This document shows, piece by piece, positions 1 to 5,848 of a DNA stretch of 6,551 bases. The translations under genes were made by a program, and so were the position numbers. The DNA lies in assembly GCA_020349865.1 (NCBI GenBank), contig CP070700.1, positions 1,200,598 to 1,207,148 on the forward strand. The letters are read 5' to 3'. The stretch comes from Desulfobacteraceae bacterium. Lineage in GTDB: Bacteria > Desulfobacterota > DSM-4660 > Desulfatiglandales > Desulfatiglandaceae. Position 1 is the stretch's first letter, and each line of letters begins with the position of its first letter. The notes beneath the pieces are model-generated. The model made no database searches, was not told where the DNA came from, and saw only the letters and a list, made by a program, of their open reading frames with translations.

Positions 1-2
1 TC

Positions 3-1682
3 CGTGAGCATTGTAGCTGGGTTCATGATGACGGGGCCACTGATAAGGCGAAGGAGCTTGTCAGGGCAGCGGTGATGAAGGTCAGCCATAACAAACCTTT
101 AGAGACAACAGAAGTTGCCGTTAACCCGAACACCCTCATTGTCGGCGGTGGTATTGCCGGGATTCAATCAGCCCTGGATATAGCCAGTGCCGGTCATAAA
201 GTCTACTTAGTTGAGAAAGAGCCCTCCATTGGCGGGCACATGATCCAGCTCGATAAGACATTTCCCACCCTTGACTGCTCCGCCTGTATTTTGACCCCAA
301 AAATGAGCGAAGCCGGTTCCCATGAAAATATTGAGCTTTTATCCTATAGTGAAGTTGAGGAAGTATCAGGCAGTATTGGCGACTTCAAGGTCAGGATAAA
401 GAAAAAGGCCCGATATGTGGATGAGGAAAAATGTACGGGATGCGGCCTCTGTGCTGAGGCGTGCCGTTTGAAGGGGCGTATACCCAATGAATTTGACCTG
501 AGTTTGGGGATGAGAAGTGCTATTTATACCCCTTTTGCCCAGGCCGTGCCCAATATACCTGTTATTGACTCTGAGCATTGCCTTATGCTGACAACAGGCA
601 AGTGCGGCAAGAAGGGGCCAAAATGTGTTGAGGCATGTGCCCTTGAGGTCATAGATTTTGAGCTTAAGGATACATATCTTGATGTTGAGGTGGGGAGCAT
701 AATCTTGGCAACAGGGTATGATCAGCATGACCCCTCGGCTGTTCCACAGTACGGGTATGGCAGATATGAGAACGTCATCAGCGGGTTGGAATTCGAACGA
801 CTTTCCAATGCCTCAGGCCCGACCGAAGGGCAGATTTTATTGAAAAACGGGCAGTCACCCGAGAGCGTCGCCATTATTCATTGTGTGGGCAGCCGTGATA
901 AGAATTTTCATGAATACTGTTCCCGTGTCTGCTGTATGTATGCCCTCAAGTTCGCCCATCTTATAAAAGAGAAGACGAATGCCGATGTATACCAGATGTA
1001 TATTGATATGAGGTGCTTCGGAGAAGGGTATGAGGAGTTCTATGAACGCCTAAGCACCGAGGATGGGATTATATTTATCCGGGGCAAGTCCTCCAGTGTA
1101 ACCGACAGGGCACAGAGCGATGAAGAGAAGGGCAAGCTCATCGTATCAGTGGAAGACACGCTCTTGGGCAAATTTCTCCGGGTGCCGGTGGACATGGTCA
1201 TTCTATGCGATGCCCTTGAACCGAGGGCAGACACCGAGCAGATGGCCAATGTCTTCTCTATTGGCAGGAGAGGCGATGGCTTTTTCATGGAGAGGCATGT
1301 CAAACTTGACCCCATAAGCACCCTGAGTGACGGAATATTCATTGCCGGATGTTGCGAGGGGCCTAAAGACATACCCGACACGGTAGCACAGGCCAAGGCG
1401 GCTGCCTCTGAGACCCTGAGCCTCTTGGCACGGGGTACAGTGGAAATTGAGCCTATTGTTTCATCAGTGGATGATGAGGTGTGCATCGGCTGCGGCCTTT
1501 GTGAGAAGATGTGCGTTTATGGTGCACTTTCCTTAGCCGAGCCTGAAGGTGTGATGACAGTGAATCAGGCATTATGTAAAGGGTGCGGGGCCTGTTCAGG
1601 TATTTGTCCTTCAGGGGCAATCTCGCTGAACCATTTTACCTATCGCCAGATATTGGGCGAGGTTGAAGCCTTAAGCTCCTGA
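3..1682 (+). CDS. hdrA: HdrA-like heterodisulfide reductase subunit A, FAD/iron-sulfur, 5'-truncated by window edge
   Basis: HdrA is the cytoplasmic flavin subunit of heterodisulfide-reductase-type complexes; its FAD bifurcates or relays electrons between ferredoxin, a hydrogenase or formate dehydrogenase module and a disulfide. The frame is already open at base 3. The codons before the GTG at 72 read REHCSWVHDD, a typical HdrA segment carrying a cysteine of the N-terminal cluster domain, so 72 is not the start. In fragment numbering (559 residues) there are a Rossmann FAD motif GGGIAG (48-53), LDCSAC with ILTPKM (91-101), an inserted ferredoxin domain with CTGCGLCAEAC (144-154) and a second Cys group near 193-212, ILATGYD (233-239), HCVGSRD and YCSRVCC (293-311), and a C-terminal 2[4Fe-4S] ferredoxin with CIGCGLCEKMC (494-504) and CKGCGACSGIC (525-535). 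About 100 N-terminal residues are missing compared with the usual ~650. No mvhD/frhD-like partner follows. Identification is firm; the physiological partner is unknown. Confidence 0.94.
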   Translation, partial: REHCSWVHDDGATDKAKELVRAAVMKVSHNKPLETTEVAVNPNTLIVGGGIAGIQSALDIASAGHKVYLVEKEPSIGGHMIQLDKTFPTLDCSACILTPKMSEAGSHENIELLSYSEVEEVSGSIGDFKVRIKKKARYVDEEKCTGCGLCAEACRLKGRIPNEFDLSLGMRSAIYTPFAQAVPNIPVIDSEHCLMLTTGKCGKKGPKCVEACALEVIDFELKDTYLDVEVGSIILATGYDQHDPSAVPQYGYGRYENVISGLEFERLSNASGPTEGQILLKNGQSPESVAIIHCVGSRDKNFHEYCSRVCCMYALKFAHLIKEKTNADVYQMYIDMRCFGEGYEEFYERLSTEDGIIFIRGKSSSVTDRAQSDEEKGKLIVSVEDTLLGKFLRVPVDMVILCDALEPRADTEQMANVFSIGRRGDGFFMERHVKLDPISTLSDGIFIAGCCEGPKDIPDTVAQAKAAASETLSLLARGTVEIEPIVSSVDDEVCIGCGLCEKMCVYGALSLAEPEGVMTVNQALCKGCGACSGICPSGAISLNHFTYRQILGEVEALSS

Positions 1683-1863
1683 TAGGCTGAGAAATGGAAA
1701 GGAAATAACTTGATCGGGTTAAATCTTCTTTTTCAGACAAATCAGGGGAGTAAAGCAGTCAACCATGATGAGGCAAGCAGGCGTTAAATAGTGACAGTGG
1801 CGAGCGCCTGGGATACCCCCAATGGTTGATGTGGATTGCTGTCATCCAGTTGAAAGGTATAAC

Positions 1864-1895
1864 GGGCCTCCAGCGAACCGGAGACCCGGAAGCCC
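1864..1895 (-). terminator. Possible weak hairpin terminator of the DUF134-DUF5320 operon
   Basis: On the minus strand the arms GGGCTTCC (1895-1888) and GGAGGCCC (1871-1864) form an 8-bp stem with one G-U pair and a 16-nt loop, 13 nt after the DUF5320 stop codon. On the plus strand the same arms carry a C-A mismatch, so it fits minus-strand transcripts better. No clear U-run follows, so intrinsic termination is only a possibility. The rest of 1683-1908 holds no convincing gene: only ORFs of a few codons and weak dyads. Confidence 0.3.
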
Positions 1896-1908
1896 ATTTT
1901 GCTCGACA

Positions 1909-2280
1909 TTATGATTCCGAAGATTGCGACTCGAGTTCCGCGATGCGTTTGTTTATGGCATCAAGTTCACGCTTCACGGCATCTGCTTCACCTTTGAGCA
2001 TATTGACTTCGTCTTTGGGGTTCATGGCGTAAGGACTCCCATAAGGGGCGTTGTAGGCCGGTCTATACCATCCTCCCGTGGGAGGGTAATCGCCGCGCCA
2101 GCCGAAGCCTCTTCCGTAGCCTCGACCCTGGCCAAACCCAGGTCCGAAACCACCCCTGAAACCACGTCCTCTACCAAAGACCGGCCCGGCATAGGCCGTC
2201 CCAGAGGGATTGCAAAGCCCCCGAGCTCCTCCGGTCATTGGGCCTGCACCCATGGGTCCTGTTCCATCAAATCCGGGCAT
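1909..2280 (-). CDS. DUF5320 small Gly/Arg-rich protein with C-terminal coiled coil
   Basis: This 123-residue protein begins MPGFDGTGPMGAGPMTGG, the hallmark N-terminus of DUF5320 proteins. Residues ~20-85 are dominated by Gly, Arg and aromatics (repeated RGRGF, RGYGRGF and FGWRG motifs) and are probably disordered. Residues ~88-118 form a charged heptad-like helix (EVNMLKGEADAVKREL followed by AINKRIAELE), suggesting oligomerisation. There is no signal peptide or membrane segment. The frame stays open upstream to 2460, but that extension overlaps the DUF134 gene and has no family resemblance. The ATG at 2280 is preceded by a strong AGGAGGTG six bases away, which fixes the start. It lies 1 nt after the DUF134 stop, so the two are very probably translationally coupled. 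The biochemical role of the family is unknown; relatives often sit beside DUF134 and NifX/NifB-type or Mrp-like genes, which is established context and not visible here. Family call is strong, function open. Confidence 0.85.
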   Translation of the reverse strand: MPGFDGTGPMGAGPMTGGARGLCNPSGTAYAGPVFGRGRGFRGGFGPGFGQGRGYGRGFGWRGDYPPTGGWYRPAYNAPYGSPYAMNPKDEVNMLKGEADAVKRELDAINKRIAELESQSSES

Positions 2281-2281
2281 A

Positions 2282-2638
2282 TCAAACACCTCCTCTCTTT
2301 TGAAATCCACCGCCCCAGCCCCGGCGGTGTCTTCCTCTTCCTCTGGACGGCATATCAAAATGACCGCCCTCAATTCTAAGGATTTTGCCCATAACCAGGG
2401 CACCTGCAACAATGGCCCGCGCCTCAGCCAAGATTCTTCCAAAGGTCTGACGTGAGACATTCATCATCCGGGCTGCTGTCTCCTGATCCAGACCCTGAAA
2501 ATCGTTCAGTTTGATCGCCTCAAGACCCTCTAAGGAAAGGATCGCTTCTTCTCTTCCCCATGGGGGCATCCTGTTGGGAATAAAGGCATCAACAGTGGGA
2601 CGTCCCTGGACAAATCTGAGTTTTCTCGGCCTCGGCAT
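2282..2638 (-). CDS. DUF134 (UPF0251) helix-turn-helix DNA-binding protein
   Basis: This 118-residue protein starts MPRPRK and contains LSLEGLEAIKLNDFQGLDQE followed by TAARMMNVSRQTFGRILAEAR, the sigma-70-region-4-like HTH typical of DUF134/UPF0251 (roughly residues 37-75). GKILRIEGG at 84-92 is also a family signature. Many members have Cys in the RKCRRVC stretch near the N-terminus; here it reads RKLRFVQ, so those possible metal ligands are absent. The tail (97-118) is Arg/Gly-rich, like the neighbouring DUF5320 protein. The start ATG at 2638 has a GGAGG five bases upstream. The gene is first in a two-gene operon, and its promoter is bracketed by two near-identical inverted repeats, so the likely role (inferred) is autoregulation of the operon. 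Targets beyond its own promoter cannot be told from here. Confidence 0.9.
   Translation of the reverse strand: MPRPRKLRFVQGRPTVDAFIPNRMPPWGREEAILSLEGLEAIKLNDFQGLDQETAARMMNVSRQTFGRILAEARAIVAGALVMGKILRIEGGHFDMPSRGRGRHRRGWGGGFQKRGGV
2287..2294 (-). promoter_or_regulatory. Strong Shine-Dalgarno that fixes the DUF5320 start
   Basis: The minus-strand AGGAGGTG lies six bases before the ATG at 2280 and inside the last codons of the DUF134 gene. It decides the start of the small protein against the longer in-frame opening to 2460, and supports coupled translation across the 1-nt junction. Confidence 0.75.
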
Positions 2639-2651
2639 TTATGCCTCCAGT

Positions 2652-2669
2652 TATGAGCTTGTGCTCATA
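2652..2669. promoter_or_regulatory. Inverted repeat, putative operator O1 of the DUF134 operon
   Basis: TATGAGC-TTGT-GCTCATA is a perfect 7-bp-arm inverted repeat with a 4-bp spacer. It overlaps the edge of the -10 element and covers the expected transcription start of the minus-strand DUF134 operon, a classic repressor position. In RNA it could also form a small 5' hairpin just before the Shine-Dalgarno. That DUF134 binds it is inference from position and from the related copy at 2704-2721. Confidence 0.6.
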
Positions 2670-2696
2670 ATATAATTATCCATATGCGATAGTCAA
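2667..2696 (-). promoter_or_regulatory. Sigma-70-like promoter of the DUF134-DUF5320 operon
   Basis: On the minus strand, TTGACT (2696-2691) is followed after 18 bp by TATTAT (2672-2667), or after 16 bp by TATATT (2674-2669). The predicted start near 2660 leaves a leader of about 20 nt with GGAGG before the ATG at 2638. The promoter sits between two inverted repeats. A plus-strand TATAAT (2671-2676) is also present but lacks a matching -35 and has no nearby gene. Confidence 0.6.
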
Positions 2697-2703
2697 GCTT
2701 TTT

Positions 2704-2721
2704 TATGAGCATAAGCTCAGT
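2704..2721. promoter_or_regulatory. Second inverted repeat, putative operator O2 of the DUF134 operon
   Basis: TATGAGC-ATAA-GCTCAGT repeats the O1 design: TGAGC-N4-GCTCA is exact, while the outer two bases of one arm differ. It lies immediately upstream of the -35 element. Its centre is 52 bp from that of O1, about five helical turns, so two bound dimers would face the same side of the DNA. No other copy of TGAGC-N4-GCTCA was noticed in the window by eye. Confidence 0.55.
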
Positions 2722-2971
2722 ATCCTTCCGTGTGAGATTACTTTAATTATTCCAGAGGAACAAAATGAGCAATTGATATGTCAATTAAGGGGCTTGATTT
2801 AGGCTTGAGATCTGTTGTTTTGGGGAAATTGACCAGGGTTGAAAGTTCTGGAATAAATCATATGAGGTTTAATCAAGAAATAGGGATTGCTATGGCGTTT
2901 TAATATTTTTGGATCTTGGTATGGGGTGCATATTCATTGACATTTTGCCGTGCATGATTTAAGCACCTTTC
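2722..2971. other. AT-rich intergenic region, no convincing gene
   Basis: This stretch of about 250 bp separates the divergent DUF134 and PHP genes. The longest plus-strand reading (2778-2903, 41 codons) has no well-placed ribosome binding site and no recognisable composition. Candidate plus-strand promoter parts are TTGACC (2829-2834) with AATAAA 17 bp on (2852-2857), and a perfect but isolated TTGACA at 2937-2942 with no good -10. Nothing else was identified. Confidence 0.5.
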
Positions 2972-3586
2972 ATGCGGATTGATCTTCATTGCCACAGCAA
3001 ATTCTCACACGACAGTTATTTCGAACCGGAGGCCTTAATCGAGGAGGCCATTAACAAGAAACTGGATGGCGTGTGCTTCACGGAGCACTATTCCATGACC
3101 GCCTCGTTGCCGGTTGAGAAAATTAAGGTGCCTGATGGCTTTCTTGTGTTTAGGGGCCTTGAAATAAGCACAAATCAGGGCCATCTGCTGGTCTATGGGC
3201 TTAGGAATGATGAATGGAACATCTGGGCCAGAAACAACTATCTGGATTTTATTGAAGTTATTGATAGGGTGCATGCCCTGGGAGGAATATGCGTCCCGGC
3301 CCATCCATTCAGAGGTTATGATTCATTGGGCGTCTACATAATGCGCGTTAACGGCTTTGATGCCATTGAGACGCACAATGGCTTTAATATTGAAAAGGCA
3401 AACCGACAGGCGATCCAGGTGGCGCGGCGTAAAAATTTACCATCTACAGGCGGCAGCGACTGCCATAACAGGATGCAGGTAGGAAGGGCGTTCACCGTTT
3501 TTGAGAATTCTATTAATACGATGGAAGATCTGATAAGAGAAATAAAATCAGGGAATTGTAAGGGGGTGCTCAGAAAAGAAGATTGA
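2972..3586 (+). CDS. PHP-domain metal-dependent phosphoesterase
   Basis: This 204-residue protein is essentially a lone PHP domain, a distorted TIM barrel with a tri-metal site that hydrolyses phosphoesters. Visible motifs are DLHCHS (H6, H8), FTEHYS (E38, H39), RGLEIST (E64) with H71 of GHLL, PAHPFR (H111), ETHNG (H135) and GSDCHN (D163, H165). All the usual metal-ligand positions appear filled, so it should be active. There is no polymerase, HisK-specific or membrane extension, and the substrate cannot be told. The in-frame TAA at 2960-2962 makes the ATG at 2972 the only standard start, yet no Shine-Dalgarno precedes it and the ATG falls in a 6-bp dyad (GCATGA 2952-2957 with TCATGC 2970-2975). 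It stands alone, divergent from DUF134 and convergent with the cyclase. Family call is strong. Confidence 0.9.
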   Translation: MRIDLHCHSKFSHDSYFEPEALIEEAINKKLDGVCFTEHYSMTASLPVEKIKVPDGFLVFRGLEISTNQGHLLVYGLRNDEWNIWARNNYLDFIEVIDRVHALGGICVPAHPFRGYDSLGVYIMRVNGFDAIETHNGFNIEKANRQAIQVARRKNLPSTGGSDCHNRMQVGRAFTVFENSINTMEDLIREIKSGNCKGVLRKED

Positions 3587-3609
3587 CTATTGATTATTGT
3601 CTATTGAAA
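3582..3609. repeat. Four tandem heptamers of the form ATTGNNN
   Basis: ATTGACT, ATTGATT, ATTGTCT and ATTGAAA follow one another without gaps, beginning inside the last codons of the PHP gene and overlapping its TGA. It is a degenerate 7-bp tandem in the gap between convergent genes. No function can be assigned. Confidence 0.55.
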
Positions 3610-3666
3610 TTAGTAAATGAACTATTCTACAAGCAAGGCCAACGAAAGAAAAGTAACCCTAAACGG

Positions 3667-3689
3667 TGAACTCTGAACCTCTGAACGCC
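3667..3689. repeat. Short tandem repeat with TGAAC core
   Basis: Three TGAAC cores occur at 3667, 3674 and 3682, including two exact adjacent CTCTGAAC units (3671-3686). They lie just downstream of the minus-strand cyclase stop. Like the nearby ATTG array, the pattern has 7-8-bp periodicity. No hairpin or terminator was seen here. Confidence 0.5.
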
Positions 3690-3700
3690 TACACAGTAAA

Positions 3701-4684
3701 TTACAAAACCACGTTGTAAGTTTTGACCGGGCTATGAATCCCCTTAACCTGTATCTCACCGACCTCTTCAACCTTCACCAGTTTCTTTACCTGACTGTAG
3801 GTCCTCTGACTGATCAGGATCTGGCCTGCCTTGGCCATTGATTCGAGCCTTGCTGACACATTGACCTGATTTCCGATGACTGTGTAATCCCTGTGCGTAT
3901 CCGAGCCAATATTTCCAACGGTCACGAATCCCGTATTGATCCCTATGCCGGCCCCCAGCTCATGGCCATATTGGTGCCAGTCATCTTTCAGATCAGCCAC
4001 CTTTTTCTGCATATCAATGGCCATACGAACAGCTCGTTCAGCGTGATCCTCCATGGGAATGGGATCGCCAAAAAAGATAAGGAGACCATCGCCGATGATC
4101 TTATTCAGTGTGCCATCGTGGTGATGGACAATCTTGATCATCTCTGAAAGATACCTGTCCAGGAGGTGAAATAACTCTTCAGGCTCCAGGCTATCGGTAA
4201 GTCTTGAGAACCCCCTGATATCTGTAAATACAACGGTCATCATTTTTCTCTGTGGTTCTGCTCCAAACCCGCGGCCGCTTGTAAGAATCTTTTCTGCCAA
4301 TTTGGGAGAGAGATACCGTCTCAGTTCATTATGTTTTTCCAGTTGTATTACCTGGCTTTTGACCTTTGCCTCAAGATCGCGGTTAAGCTGCAGCAGGTCC
4401 TGCTGGGCGTTACGGAGCTCTGCAGTCCGCTGGTCCACTTTTTTTTCCAGTTCCTGGGCGTATTCGTCCAGCCGGGCCTTTGCCTTCCTCAACTCCGTGT
4501 TGGTCTTTTCAAGCACAAGATAGGCGTCATTTTTGGCCCTCATACTTCTTCTGAGTTGATCTATTGTCTCGACCAGTTCTTTTCCTGAATCCCTGTTATT
4601 TCCCCGGATCTTAGAAACTTGGGAGAGACGGTGCAAGAGGGAGCCCCTTTCGTAGGTGACATCCAGAATAAAATAGGGGGCCAT
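3701..4684 (-). CDS. Class III adenylate cyclase, coiled-coil plus catalytic domain; probable C-terminal part of a split gene
   Basis: It converts ATP to cAMP. In the 327-residue reading from the ATG at 4684, residues ~35-120 form a long charged coiled coil (repeats such as LEKTNTELRKAKARLDEY and VDQRTAELRNAQQDLL), then the linker LRRYLSPKLAEKIL and the cyclase domain (~147-327). Catalytic residues look complete: metal-binding D155 (FTDIRGFS) and D199 (IIGDG), adenine-specifying K195 and D267 (RDYTVIG), and N275 and R279 (NVSAR). The K/D pair points to ATP, not GTP. An in-frame AGGGGAG six bases upstream makes 4684 a usable start. However, the frame stays open and protein-like for 38 more codons (including GDKREAILITKTV and AGEIF) up to a TAA at 4799-4801, and then continues as the upstream ORF. 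So this is probably the C-terminal part of a sensor-cyclase, or a reinitiated free-standing cyclase. Stop is TAA. Confidence 0.9.
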   Translation of the reverse strand: MAPYFILDVTYERGSLLHRLSQVSKIRGNNRDSGKELVETIDQLRRSMRAKNDAYLVLEKTNTELRKAKARLDEYAQELEKKVDQRTAELRNAQQDLLQLNRDLEAKVKSQVIQLEKHNELRRYLSPKLAEKILTSGRGFGAEPQRKMMTVVFTDIRGFSRLTDSLEPEELFHLLDRYLSEMIKIVHHHDGTLNKIIGDGLLIFFGDPIPMEDHAERAVRMAIDMQKKVADLKDDWHQYGHELGAGIGINTGFVTVGNIGSDTHRDYTVIGNQVNVSARLESMAKAGQILISQRTYSQVKKLVKVEEVGEIQVKGIHSPVKTYNVVL

Positions 4685-4801
4685 GAATATCTCCCCTGCC
4701 GTAAGGAGAATGCAGTTTTCAATCTGGACAGTTTTCGTGATGAGGATAGCCTCTCTCTTATCTCCACCGCCGGGCGGATAATTGGGGTCCCGTTTTGTTT
4801 A
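4685..4801 (-). other. Coding-like bridge and in-frame TAA splitting the sensor-cyclase gene
   Basis: Read on the minus strand in the frame of both flanking ORFs, TAA (4801-4799) is followed by 38 sense codons (TKRDPNYPPGGDKREAILIT and onward to AGEIF) that run directly into the cyclase ORF. This bridge contains no ATG, GTG or TTG start. A Tyr codon (TAT/TAC) in place of TAA would restore one continuous reading of 669 residues. TAA is not a known selenocysteine or pyrrolysine codon, and TAA also ends the DUF5320 and cyclase genes, so recoding is unlikely. A point nonsense mutation or an assembly error is the simplest explanation. Confidence 0.65.
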
Positions 4802-5710
4802 TTTACCCAGGTAGACCTTCTTGCCGTCAACTACCTCTGGCTCTAAAAAGATCTTTTCCCCTACAATTGTTCGACGATCATGCTCTGGATGTCTAATGGT
4901 CATCGTATCCTCCTTAACGGAGGCTTCAAGGCTGTAAGGGAGAAATTCCGGCTCTTCGTTGAATAAGACCTCTGGGTTGTAAGGGGCCAGGACTTGTCGA
5001 GAGGAGGCCGGAGGCATTCCCCAGATGGTGGGAATAGATGAAATGATTCCTTTGGTGTAAAGATCGCCCATGAAATCTTTATTGGGATCCATATCGCTGT
5101 GGAACTCGATTTTTATGAGGGTACGGATTTTCTTTAAGGTGCGATCATAAGTGGGCGGTAAGATGACATCAATCTCTTTTGTGTCGTCAAAATTTTTATT
5201 GAAGAAAGGTAGTCTCTTAAAGCCGTCATTGGGCGTAGCAAAAACCCTTACAAAGTAATGGAAGCGCCCCCAGGAGCGAAGCTTGGCAGAAGAGGCACCG
5301 CAATTAAAAAAGAAATTTGGTTCATTGACCAGTTCTTTTCCTCTTCTAAAGATCTGATTGAAATTTTCATAGGTGGTCCATTCATCTTCGTTGAGGAAGA
5401 AATCTTCCGGTGAAGGGTACTCATCAGCAGGATAACGGAGACCATCAAACAAGGAATGGTAGGTGCCCAACCTGTAGCTGATATAGGTGGCTATAATCTT
5501 GATATTCCGGTTGCTGATGCAATCCAGAAACGGGCATTTTAGGAAAGTAAGGAATATCAGGTAAATAGATCTAATGACAGGGTATTTTGTTTGATATTCA
5601 AGTTGGAAAATGTTGGGCTTTTTTTGAAAAAACTTGACGTTGTGGGCACAATTACGGGCACAATTTAAAAATTTGAAGGGATAGCCAGGCCAAGTGAAAA
5701 GGCAGTTCAC
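4799..5710 (-). CDS. Putative sensor region of the split cyclase (uncharacterised domain)
   Basis: This 303-residue reading has no motif I can assign to a named domain. Residues ~59-300 look like genuine soluble protein: CPFLDC, a helical Tyr-rich start, NEDEWTTYENFNQIFRR, CGASSAKLRSWGRFHYFVRV, FFNKNFDDTKEI, SSIPTIWGMPPAS and GEKIFLEPEVV. It is probably a ligand- or signal-binding region. It ends VYLGK-TAA in the same frame as the cyclase ORF, and I infer it is the N-terminal half of that protein. The start is uncertain: the only standard in-frame candidate near the 5' end is a GTG at 5710 with a poor AGAGAA ribosome site. The first ~58 residues (Cys, Phe and Lys rich, with AT-rich codons) look less protein-like than the rest, so the 5' end may itself be eroded or begin elsewhere. 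There is no convincing signal peptide; the YLIFLTFL stretch near 50-57 is short. Confidence 0.7.
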   Translation of the reverse strand: MNCLFTWPGYPFKFLNCARNCAHNVKFFQKKPNIFQLEYQTKYPVIRSIYLIFLTFLKCPFLDCISNRNIKIIATYISYRLGTYHSLFDGLRYPADEYPSPEDFFLNEDEWTTYENFNQIFRRGKELVNEPNFFFNCGASSAKLRSWGRFHYFVRVFATPNDGFKRLPFFNKNFDDTKEIDVILPPTYDRTLKKIRTLIKIEFHSDMDPNKDFMGDLYTKGIISSIPTIWGMPPASSRQVLAPYNPEVLFNEEPEFLPYSLEASVKEDTMTIRHPEHDRRTIVGEKIFLEPEVVDGKKVYLGK

Positions 5711-5753
5711 TTTTCTCTTGGAATGTAGAGCTAACAGGGATATTTATTCAAGT

Positions 5754-5774
5754 GATCAGAACAGAATTCTGATC
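5754..5774. promoter_or_regulatory. Perfect inverted repeat between divergent genes, putative operator
   Basis: GATCAGAA (5754-5761) and TTCTGATC (5767-5774) are perfect 8-bp arms around a CAGAA spacer. The repeat ends where the -35 region of the rightward gene would lie and is 44 bp upstream of the leftward GTG at 5710. No T-run follows, so it is more likely a protein-binding site than a terminator. The binding protein is unknown; the Panacea-like product or its partner is one guess. Confidence 0.45.
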
Positions 5775-5799
5775 TTTACGTGCTGGACATTAGAAATTA

Positions 5800-5808
5800 T
5801 GGTATGAT
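5800..5808 (+). promoter_or_regulatory. Extended -10 promoter for the Panacea-like gene
   Basis: TGG-TATGAT matches the extended -10 pattern (TGN before TATAAT, with one difference). No good -35 is seen 17 bp upstream, which extended -10 promoters tolerate. Transcription from about 5815 would give a leader of about 35 nt to the ATG at 5849. Confidence 0.4.
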
Positions 5809-5848
5809 AAAAACCCTTAACTTTAATCACCAACGCTTTTCAAACCAA

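Noticed and set aside
1040..1486. 148-codon minus-strand ORF inside hdrA
   Set aside because: Antisense to a strongly conserved hdrA region; Ser/Arg-rich composition without family features.
1683..1908. Possible terminator or small gene directly after hdrA
   Set aside because: The dyad near 1707-1720 is only a few weak pairs before a T-rich stretch, and ORFs here are under ten codons long except antisense-type readings.
1924..2455. Long plus-strand ORFs (1924-2379 and 2210-2455) opposite the minus operon
   Set aside because: Antisense shadows of the Gly/Arg-rich and HTH genes; Pro/Ser/Arg composition is that expected from antisense of GC-rich codons.
2281..2460. Upstream in-frame extension of the DUF5320 ORF to 2460 (60 extra residues)
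   Set aside because: It overlaps the DUF134 coding region in another frame, has no family resemblance, and the strong ribosome site points to 2280.
2778..2903. A 41-codon plus-strand ORF in the DUF134-PHP gap
   Set aside because: No properly spaced ribosome site, no recognisable motif, AT-rich sequence; indistinguishable from chance.
4799..4801. Stop-codon recoding (amino acid insertion at TAA)
   Set aside because: Known recoding uses TGA (Sec) or TAG (Pyl); TAA is used as the normal stop by neighbouring genes.
4561..4830. 89-residue minus-strand ORF covering the cyclase gap in another frame
   Set aside because: It could suggest a frameshift, but the main frame through 4685-4798 is itself protein-like and joins both ORFs with only one stop, so a nonsense codon explains the break better.
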